Part shown: piece after piece, positions 56,901-64,000 of the stretch | How the letters are laid out: every line of letters starts with the position of its first letter | Position numbering within the stretch: position 1 is the first letter of the stretch | NCBI RefSeq assembly: GCF_018143015.1 | Contig: NC_054748.1 | Span: 13,878,967 to 13,942,966, forward strand | Direction of reading: 5' to 3' | Length of the DNA stretch: 64,000 nucleotides | Source of the DNA: Lytechinus variegatus | Lineage: Eukaryota > Echinodermata > Echinoidea > Temnopleuroida > Toxopneustidae | Notes under the pieces: generated by a model | What the model was told of the DNA's origin: nothing | The model's input: the letters and a program-made list of their open reading frames with translations, nothing else | Databases searched by the model: none | Translations under genes and position numbers: made by a program

Positions 56901-59810
56901 GCGTAGTCTTTTCTCCAGACCCGGTTATTTGTTATTTCAACATTATGAATAACAGTTTAAAAACAGTATAAAGACCCCATAATTTTATTAATGCTGGATA
57001 TAGCGTAGTCTTTCAGCCCGACCAAGTTTTTTTCAAAAAAACGCTAATAGTAAGAATTAAAAAAAAATCAAAGTGTAAGACCACATAAACCTTCTACCTA
57101 AGAACCTGTTTAAAAAGAGGTTTAGAGTGTTGTCTTTATTCCAGACCTAAAACAGTTACGAAAAAATCTTCTAACATAAGACCTTATATTCTTATTCTTG
57201 TGGAATAACACGAGTTTTAAAACGTACTCTTTCCTCCAAACCCGGCTATTCAAAAAATATAACTAAAAAACTTCAAATCTAAGACTAATTTTCCAAAGTT
57301 TCACCCAGTAAAAATATGTCTTTACACCACACCCATTTAAAAAAATAATTTTACTAATCTAATTACTGTGGAACAACATGAAGACCGATTGTCGAAGATC
57401 GACTTTCCTCCAGACACAATTATTTCAGGAATAAAAAATAAATAAAACTCAACCCCAACAACAAATCTAAGAACCAACAATCCTCCAAATTAAGACCATG
57501 CATGTAGTAAAGCACATGTTTAGAGCGTTGTCTTTATTCCAGACCCGGTGATTTAAAAATGATTTAAACAATCTTAAAAACAAAGACTCATATTCTTATT
57601 CTTGTGGAACAACACGAGTATTATGCTTAGTCTTTCGTCTGGACCCGGTTATTTAAAAGATAAACAAATATTGAAAAAAAATCACAGCTAAGACCAATCT
57701 TCAAAATTAAACCCACTTAAAATGCTTGGGCTTAGAGTGTTGTCTTTACCCCTCACCCAGTTCTCTTAAAAATACAAATTAAGCAAAACATTAATCTTAA
57801 AACTTAGACCCCAGCATACTTAATTTGACAAAACAAGTTTATTTAAAAAAATACAGAAAAAACATTTAACCCTCTTCCAGCCTTACATCCTGTAATACAT
57901 GATGTAATTAAACATTCACTTTTTCTTCCAGGCAAAGAAATTTATGATAAAAAAACATCAAAACTTAGAGCCCGGGGAGCGTTTCATGGAAAGGAGTTGT
58001 CTGACGTTTTATCCGACACTTACCATGGTAGCACTGCTTCTTAGCCAATCAACACCAAGGACAGTTGTCAGATCTGACAACTTGTCGGACATAAATGTTG
58101 ATGAAATACTCCCCCAATCATCTTATTCATGTTGAACAGGCACAAGAATATGATTGAGTTATGAGGATTTCATTTATCTAATTTTTGAAAATGACAAGGT
58201 CTGGAATAAAGAAAACTCTCTAAAATTTTATTCATTGAAGGTTCTTAGTTTGAAGGATAGTTGGGCCTACACCATATTTCTATGTTATTCAATGTTGATA
58301 AGATTGCAGGGTCTTTGTTTTGTTGTTGTTATTGTGTTTTAAATGACTTTTATAACTGGGTCTGGAGGAAAGACTATGTTTTTTTCATCATAAAGAGGAA
58401 CGTGGGTCTTCGTTTGCTTTTTTATTGTTACTAATTTATTATTATTATTCATCTTTTCTTATTTGAAAGATCTGGGTCTGGAGGAAAGACTACGCTATAT
58501 TTCCATGTTATTCAGCATAAATAGGATCGTGGGTCTTTGTTTGCTTTTTTTATTATTACTAATTTATTATTATTATTGTTATTCATTTGTTATTTGAAAG
58601 ATCTGGGTCTGGATGAAAGACTACGCTATATTTCCATGTTATTCTACATAAATAGGATCGTGGGTCTTTGTTTGCTTTTTTATTATTACTAATTTATTAT
58701 TATTATTCATTTGTTATTTGAAAGATCTTGGTCTGGATGAAAGACTACGCTATATTTCCATGTTATTTAACATAAATAAGAGAGTTGGGGTCTCTGTTAC
58801 CTTTCCACCAGTTTTAATTAACTGGGTCTGGAGAAAATACTAAGCTCGATGCTCATTTTTATTCCACTAGAATATCATTATCGTATCTTTGTTTGGACTT
58901 ATATAATAATTTTTGAAACAACCGGGTCTGGAAAAAGACTTTGGAAGTATATTATGATTTTTTAAACAACCGGGTCTAGAAAAAAGACTTTGGACTTATA
59001 TTATAATTTTTGAAACAACCGGGTCTGAAAAAAATACTTTGGACTTGCATTATAAATTTTGAACTAACCAGGTCTGGAAAAAGACTTTGGACGTATATTA
59101 TAATTTTTGAAACGACCGGGTCTGAAAAAAGACTTTGGACTTGCATTATAATTTTTTAATTAACCGGGTCTGGAAAAAAGACTTTGGACGTATATTATAT
59201 ATCTCCTTCTCGGCTGATGATTAGTCACAGGTGACTCGAGGAAAACGGCCGATGAAAGCACCATGTTGATCTAGTTCATCAGTTACCCAGCTATTCGAGG
59301 AGCAGTTAAAAAATTGAGCTCTTTGTTTTGTTTTGCCAATAATCATATGCCAAAGCTTTATGCGGGTTATTCAAACTCATGAAAAAAAAATACAAGAGAG
59401 AAGGGGAAAAAGTAGAGGAAGTATTGAGACAGAAGAAAACAGAAAAAAGAAAACTTTTCATGCACAAGTTGCACTGCTCTTGATTACCTTTAATCACAAA
59501 TGTTTATTTTGCAATTACATCTTTATGTGGTCATGACTAACCAAACATGTATAGCCTTCAGATGATTGCCTTACGGTTTGCTTATCTTTAAATGATGAAA
59601 GTATGCATGTTGATATATAGATTATTATAATTTTTTTCCCCAAACTCACCCAAAGTCACATTCCATCCTACAAGGGCTTGTCTCCCAAAGTAGGTAGGAT
59701 TTAAAGGCGTCTTGTCTCCGGGAAAGATCGAGACTTCACTGACGTTGATGTTCACATCAACGGGACAGACGTATCCCCATACTCCGGTACGGGTGTAGTC
59801 CAGATTGGAC
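51906..59810 (-). CDS. 3' part of a transcobalamin-like gene with tandem DUF4430 domains and GPI-type tail
   Basis: Seven minus-strand exons join in phase: 59650-59810, 55739-55919, 54636-54754, 54220-54321, 53419-53542, 52704-52816 and 51906-52069. They give 320 residues before a stop. Domain 1 fits the DUF4430 pattern (PF14478, C-terminal domain of intrinsic factor and transcobalamin): YQVPDGANLWQGILAANQQ, FGASLHPIYGHFITTINGV, DYFWAIFDGEG, VDEIELEVGDSYIFDYTS. Domain 2 is more diverged: SIMTLNNI, GYQWTPFN, LWGISPSDGDQIRFDF. The tail ends in a hydrophobic stretch (MSVLLFLSSIFLSLYM), suggesting a GPI-anchored extracellular protein. The N-terminal exons, perhaps a cobalamin-binding barrel, are not visible and would lie beyond the I-like LINE to the right. 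Vitamin B12 binding is an inference from the family. Confidence 0.75.
52148..52441. repeat. (GATGGT/GATGAT)n microsatellite
   Basis: About 290 bp of GATGATGGTGAT-type triplets in an intron of the DUF4430 gene. The His-rich and Thr/Ile-rich minus-strand frames over it are artefacts. Confidence 0.92.
52704..52816 (-). CDS. DUF4430 gene exon (domain 2 core)
   Basis: VVLDPSTKSIMTLNNITNRI then GYQWTPFNVKTKKTLPR. It aligns by eye with the GHFITTINGV...YFWAIF block of domain 1. The donor is G|GTAAGA and the phase is compatible with the terminal exon. Confidence 0.7.
53419..53542 (-). CDS. DUF4430 gene exon (start of domain 2)
   Basis: NVPLKLLSIFITISDENTGE then YFKPVCNQLVLYDQSLVN. The acceptor ATCCCAG and donor TTT|GTATGA were chosen because they keep the frame with both neighbours. 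A nearer TTTCAG at about 53558 would break it. The boundaries are therefore less certain. Confidence 0.6.
53862..53912. repeat. (TA)n microsatellite
   Basis: About 25 uninterrupted TA dinucleotides in an intron of the DUF4430 gene. Confidence 0.95.
54220..54321 (-). CDS. DUF4430 gene exon (end of domain 1)
   Basis: VDEIELEVGDSYIFDYTSV is the terminal beta region of DUF4430, followed by a Ser/Asn-rich linker with two N-glycosylation sequons (NSS, NYT). Acceptor TTTACAG, donor G|GTATAT, phase 1 at both ends. Confidence 0.75.
54636..54754 (-). CDS. DUF4430 gene exon (domain 1 core)
   Basis: FGASLHPIYGHFITTINGVA then ADYFWAIFDGEGIATPTG is the best family match: the YG-x-FI-x-INGV and Y-x-W blocks. 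Phases are 2 in and 1 out, donor G|GTGAGA. Confidence 0.83.
54893..55322. mobile_element. Palindromic element of CATTTGGTCTAATAAC-type words, copy 2
   Basis: Same organisation as 49022-49402: CTACTTTCATTTAGTCTAAT on the left and ATTGGACTAATTGAAAGTAA on the right, with many ~20-bp related words inverted about the centre near 55130. Sits in an intron of the DUF4430 gene. Confidence 0.75.
55739..55919 (-). CDS. DUF4430 gene exon (domain 1, N-terminal half)
   Basis: Starts after TTTCAG and encodes EMEFECAALPDGEVAKI, then AICKMQYQVPDGANLWQG and NQQHGDNFT. It ends in phase 2 at AC|GTAAGC. V-P-x-G-A-x-L followed by a short helix is typical of DUF4430. Confidence 0.8.
56388..56515. repeat. CCCACAAATGTAATAA short tandem array
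   Basis: Six copies of CCCACAAATGTAATAA with 2-14 bp spacers (ACG, ACACTTTA, TTTTTGATCG, TGACTTTA) at the left edge of the large foldback. One copy has GTGATAA. Confidence 0.85.
56580..59201. mobile_element. 2.6-kb foldback with tandem-repeat arms in the DUF4430 gene intron
   Basis: The left arm (56590-57770) repeats AGTCTTTTTTCCAGACCCGG-type units and the right arm (58340-59200) repeats the inverse, CCGGGTCTGGAAAAAAGACT. The outer units are about 50 bp (core plus TTGGACTTATATTATAATTT). Inner right-arm units are about 120 bp with CTACGCTATATTTCCATGTT. Each core is itself a small palindrome (GTCT...AGAC). Roughly 12 units per arm, variably diverged. No ORF. Confidence 0.85.
57969..58115. mobile_element. 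MITE near the centre of the large foldback
   Basis: GGGGAGCGTTTCATGG on the left and GATGAAATACTCCCCC on the right are imperfect inverted ends. It contains TTGTCTGACGTTTTATCCGACA and TGTCAGATCTGACA words shared with 2990-3140. Confidence 0.6.
59650..59810 (-). CDS. DUF4430 gene, first visible exon
   Basis: Encodes SNLDYTRTGVWGYVCPVDV, then FPGDKTPLNPTYFG and QALVGWNVTL, ending in phase 1 at TTGG|GTGAGT. The last segment resembles the end of the helical barrel in intrinsic-factor proteins. The acceptor ACAACAAG lies inside an 83-bp inverted duplication (59798-59880), so the exact start is uncertain. Confidence 0.65.
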
Positions 59811-59986
59811 CTTGTTGTTTGGAAGTGCCCTTTCCCAAAAGCTAACATAGAGGGCACATGTCTCCCAATCTCTAATCAGCGACAATCCACTCATCTTCGC
59901 TCCGCTGATTAGAGATTGGGAGACATGTGCCCTCTATGTTAGCTTTTGGGAAAGGGCACTTCCAAACAACAAGGTCCAATCTGGAC
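59798..59986. repeat. 83-bp perfect inverted duplication covering an exon start
   Basis: Arms 59798-59880 and 59904-59986 appear to be exact inverted copies with a 23-bp spacer. The left arm contains the first 13 bp and the acceptor of the 59650-59810 exon. GTACGGGTGTAG flanks both arms in direct orientation (59787 and 59989). Confidence 0.9.
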
Positions 59987-59999
59987 TAGTACGGGTGTA

Positions 60000-60560
60000 G
60001 GATTGGAGCTGTGATTTTCCTAATTTCTTTTTCTGTCATCTCCATCCTGCTTGCATACTAGTAGGCCTATATAGCAAATTGTTAGCAATAGCCCTGGTTT
60101 TAATTTGTGAGACACACCTACTCGACTTTAAATCCTAGTATCCTAAAAAAAAAAAAAAGAAATAAAATATTAAAAAAAGCATAGAAAAGAAAAACAAAAA
60201 AGAAAGGAAAAAGAAATATTTGAATTTTACTTTTTTCCATTTTAAGAAAACAAACGTTAATAATATGATATATACTATGGCGAAAATAGTCAAATTGACT
60301 GGTTGCCAAATAAAAATAAGAAACCCCCCCCCCCCCCCCATTGACGGCTCAAGCGGCGGGAGAGGCAGGTCATGGCTGCGGGCTTCTCTTGATTTTTCAA
60401 TCTATATCTCGGATTTATTTAGGATTTTCTGGATTTATTAACTGGACATACGTGCCTGTCTGATAGATACATACATTGGAATACTATTTGGATTTGTCAA
60501 AGGTCTCGGTAAGCAAACTTTCTGGGTCTTGCAACTTTCATACACAACTAACACAAATTT
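60000..60560. other. Sequence between the DUF4430 exon and the I-like LINE
   Basis: AT-rich with A-rich runs (60140-60215) and a C run (60325-60339). No upstream exon of the minus-strand gene is recognised. The LINE 5' UTR probably starts somewhere after 60340; its boundary is not visible. Confidence 0.5.
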
Positions 60561-60584
60561 GATTTTCCCGCCAAATTTCGGCGC

Positions 60585-61980
60585 GTGGTCATTATGACCG
60601 ACACGTCGTCATTGATGATGGATTACGATCACATTGGTCAAAATAGTGGGGGAGATAATTGGTCTGTCGTTAATAACAAAACAGTAAGAAGAAAAAAGAG
60701 AAAAGTGAGAGAAGGCAGTAGCCAGAACATAGAGAATTTATCACCATGTCGAGGAGACTCGTCCTCGGATGGAAATGACCAATCAGTTTTTCAAACTCCA
60801 ACTGCCTCGTCCAACCATAATAATATGACGGTATTAATTATGCCCATTGCCAAAGAAAGGTCACTGAGAAATGTTAATATGCGGACAGTTGCGAATGCAA
60901 TCCATAATTGTTCTGGATCAACACCTGCTAACATGAACTTCTTTAGGTCAGGCATTCTTATCAAGTGTGTAAATACTAGACAGTATAAGTTACTACATGA
61001 CATTGAGGATATTGGTAACATACCGGTTAAAGCCATTGATAGAACAATCACGCTAAAAGGTGTTATTTCTGACATCCCCACGGAAATGTAAGAGGAAGAA
61101 TTACTCGCTGAGTTGAAATCACAACATGTAGTAAAGTGTAAAGAGAATTATGAGAAAGGGAAATAATAGGCCTAATGGTGCAAACAACAAAGAAACAAAT
61201 TACCCTACTCGCAGCTTAATCATTTCCTTCGAAAAGGTGAAAACTCTACCAAAAGAGATTGCCTTGTGCTACCTGAAAAAAGAAGTAAAACAATACATCC
61301 CCCGACTTATCCGTTGCTTCCAATGTCAACGATTTGGACATACAATAGCTAATTGTCGCCAAAAACTTAGATGCGTCCGGTGTGGAGGTGAACATCCATT
61401 TGAGGAATGCAATCGCAAGGAAGAGCGAAACTGCGTTAATTGTGGAGGTAACCACCCAGCCGCCTTTAGAGGATGTGAAGAAGCAATTAAGGCAAAAGAA
61501 ATCTTAAAGATTAAGGTTGTCAATAAAATGAACTATGCACAGGCGCTCAAAAAATACAATGGGATGCAAAATGACAAAAATCTTGCTAATAATGATAGCG
61601 CGCCCTCCTATGCACAGGCTGTCAAGCCTAACTCCAAAAATGCTCAAAAAGACATTGGAAGCAAGGAAAGTCGACCGAATGAGATAACAATCGAGGCTGA
61701 AATTCATGATTCAACTTCAATTCATGAATCCGCACAAGTGGATCTCCCTGGCCCAACCCTAGTAGAAAATAAAGTGAAACAGGTTGAAACTAATAGATAT
61801 ATGCCAACCCCCCTGGCAAAAGAGAATTTCTTGATGTCAGCATCCAATGAAGATCTAATTACTTTCTTTGTAAAATTGTTTATGATTTTCTTCAAAGAAC
61901 ACTCAGAAGCCGAAGTTGTAACTCTCATTGAGTCTTCTGTTGAAAAACTTATGGCTACCAATTCATCAAGAGCGAGCTAA
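60585..61980 (+). pseudogene. I-like non-LTR retrotransposon ORF1 (nucleic-acid-binding, zinc knuckles), interrupted
   Basis: Two open segments, 60585-61091 and 61150-61980, form one ORF1 broken near 61090. The first is basic near the N-terminus (RRKKRKVR) and contains NMRTVANAIHNCSG and FRSGILIKC. The second has three cysteine/histidine knuckles in a row: CFQCQRFGHTIANC, CVRCGGEHPFEEC and CVNCGGNHPAAFRGC. This matches ORF1 proteins of I/Nimb/Jockey-type LINEs, which coat the RNA in the retrotransposition particle. ORF2 follows 12 nt downstream in the same direction. The stop near 61090 makes this copy probably non-coding unless it is a sequencing error. Confidence 0.85.
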
Positions 61981-61991
61981 TTAATTCATTC

Positions 61992-64000
61992 ATGACTGCA
62001 CTTTTAGTCCTACAATGGAATGCACAAAGTATGATTGGACACGGTGATGAGTTAATAAAGTATTTAGAATGTAATAAGAATACACCTTTCCACCTCATCT
62101 GCATTCAAGAAACGTGGTTTTCAGAGGAACATTATACTCCATATCCCGAATTATAGCTGCTTCACTAGAAATAGAGATAAGCAGCGAGGTGGTGGATGTG
62201 CATTATATGTTCACGACTCTGTTCACTACGATTATCCTACAATACATGCAGATATAGAAATGCAATTGATAAATTTATATATGCATAATTTTACTTTATC
62301 CGTTGTCAATTATTATAATCCTTGTAAGAGAATAGACGAAAACATTCTAAATACTTTATTGCGCCATGTTAAGGACACTACGAAATTGTTATTATTAGGG
62401 GACTTTAACTCCCACAATACACTTTGGGGAAGCGATACAACAGATAATAATGGGCCCCAGATAGAAGACTTCCTTATGCATCATGATTTGATGGTTCTTA
62501 ATGATGGTTCAGGTACAAGATTGAATCCTGTAACAGGAAAAACCTCATGTTTAGATCTATCTCTCATCTCCACTTCCTTAGCTATGAACTGTCATTGGTA
62601 CACCCTTCCTAATAAATTTGGAAGTGATCACTTCCCAGTTATAACGGAAATATATACCGGTAAACAGATCTCGAAACAAGACGAAGACAGAGAGACTAAA
62701 TACAAATGGTCCCTGAAAGGCATGAACTGGAATAATTTTAGTAATATATGTGAGAAAAACTATAAACAATATTATATGAATAATACTATTGATGTTAATA
62801 TTCTTTGTGAAAGATTTATGGACATTTTAGCAATGTCTCTAAATGAATCGGCACCCATTAAGAAAAGGGCGCATCGCAATCCAGTCCCATGGTGGACAAA
62901 GAAATGTTCCTTAAAAATCAAAGAAAGGAATAAAGCGAAAAATAAATTAAGAAAATGTCTATCAATTGAGAACCTGATTAGTTATAAGCAAAAGAAAGCT
63001 GAAGCTCAAAAAGAAATTCGACTTGCCAAACGTCAGTATTGGCAGTTATACTGCTCTAAATTGAGTCGCTTCACTCCACTTGGTCAAATTTGGCGTTTTG
63101 TTAAAAGATTGAAAGGTGTCCCTAATCCAACAAGGCGTAACATGCCTGTATTGTTCTTAGAGAATGGAGAAACGCTTCTCAGTGATACAGACAAAGCCAA
63201 CGCTTTTGCTCGATCTTTTGTACAAGTTGGAGAAACTACCAATGCTGACAGTTCGGATAAAGAGATCAATAGGCAGTTTGAAAATCTTCCTTTCGAGAAC
63301 ACAGGTAACATGCCTCTAGCAATTAACGAACAATTTCAGATGATAGAGTTAGAAAGTATCCTACAAGGTAAGAAACCCTCAACTCCAGGAGAAGATGGAA
63401 TAGGTTATCAAGTGTACGAGCACCTGCCGGAGTCCCTTAAACATATGATGTTATATGTTATAAATAGGATCTGGGAAACCGGTACAATACCAGTGCCATG
63501 CAAGCACTCCATACTTATTCCCATGTTAAAGCATGACAAAAACCCATCCAAAACAGATTCTTATCGACCCATTGCACTCACGTCTTGTTTCATCAAAATT
63601 ATGGAAAGTATGGTAAAAAAAACGACTTCAAATGTACCTTGAAAAACACGTTTTACTATCTCCTATACAGAATGGATTCCGCAAAGGTCGAGGAACAATT
63701 GATAACATTGTTCATCTTGAGAATGAAATTCAAAAGAATTTGAAAACTGGTGTTAAAACATTAGCAATCTTTATAGACATAAAGAAAGCATTTGACTCCC
63801 TATGGACAAAGGGACTCCTAGTCAAATTAAGTAAATTAGGTCTTACAGGAAACATTCTACTTTTCTTAAAAAATCTATTGACACATCGCACTATTCAAGT
63901 TCGAGTAGGGGATCATCTTTCTGACATTATGGAAACCAATAATGGAATTCCTCAAGGCAGTAGCCTTAGTCCTGAATTATTTAATATTATGGTGCACGAT
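61992..64000 (+). pseudogene. I-like non-LTR retrotransposon ORF2 (endonuclease and reverse transcriptase), frameshifted and cut by window end
   Basis: An exonuclease-endonuclease-phosphatase domain comes first: LQWNAQS, ICIQETW, GDFNSHNTLWGS and SDHFPV. A linker with WWTKKC and a reverse transcriptase follow. The RT shows PGEDGIGYQVYEHLP, SYRPIALTSCFIKIMESMV, motif A FIDIKKAFDSLW and motif B NNGIPQGSSLSPELFN. The catalytic YADD-type motif C lies beyond the right edge. Frame changes occur near 62145 (before the CFTRN segment) and at a run of eight A at 63615-63622. Otherwise the frame is open, so the insertion is young. The clade call (I/Nimb rather than Jockey) is by resemblance only. Confidence 0.87.

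Overview
The window is eukaryotic, AT-rich, gene-poor and full of interspersed repeats, with small exons split by long introns. The repertoire points to a deuterostome invertebrate, most likely a sea urchin or close echinoderm: short TIR and foldback elements, tRNA-headed SINEs, CR1/L2-like and I-like LINEs, and palindromic AGATCT/AGGCCT-rich stretches. That assignment is an inference from recalled repeat types, not a database match. Two host genes are well supported.

From 1 to about 10.8 kb there is repeat-derived intergenic DNA. It holds two copies of an element packed with nuclear-receptor-type DR1 half sites (3.2-5.6 kb), a purine-rich tract (6.4-7.0 kb), a hAT-like element with a 6-bp target duplication (8.56-9.39 kb) and a 0.6-kb foldback directly upstream of the first gene. 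From 10,854 to 32,096 on the plus strand lies a complete phosphatidylserine synthase 2 gene (PTDSS2). Its ten coding exons join with consistent phases into a 521-residue protein. Its introns carry MITEs, a tRNA-derived SINE, CR1/L2-like LINE remnants, a 1.33-kb multi-level foldback, a 177-bp tandem array inside a TIR element, an AGATCT-rich block and possibly a tiny nested gene for a single-pass membrane peptide.

From about 32 to 51 kb no intact gene is seen. The stretch contains a decayed RecQ-like helicase locus on the minus strand (35.4-41.5 kb). One roughly 500-bp segment of it, carrying the LTATAT motif, has been amplified into six tandem units, and a C2H2/acidic coiled-coil segment lies beside it. 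Next come remnants of a Harbinger-type Myb/SANT gene (41.7-43.5 kb), a 2.1-kb Tc1/mariner-like TIR element inserted into a minisatellite (44.8-46.9 kb), and SINEs and MITEs.

From 51.9 to 59.8 kb on the minus strand lies the 3' part of a second host gene. Seven phase-compatible exons encode an extracellular protein with tandem DUF4430 (transcobalamin C-terminal-like) domains and a C-terminal hydrophobic tail like a GPI-anchor signal. Its first visible intron contains a 2.8-kb foldback whose two arms are tandem arrays of a GTCT...AGAC unit. Its first visible exon begins inside an 83-bp perfect inverted duplication. From about 60.5 kb to the right edge is a nearly full-length I-like non-LTR retrotransposon. 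It has a zinc-knuckle ORF1 and an ORF2 with endonuclease and reverse transcriptase, is damaged by only a few lesions, and is cut by the window end. No rRNA genes, functional tRNA genes or CRISPR arrays were seen.
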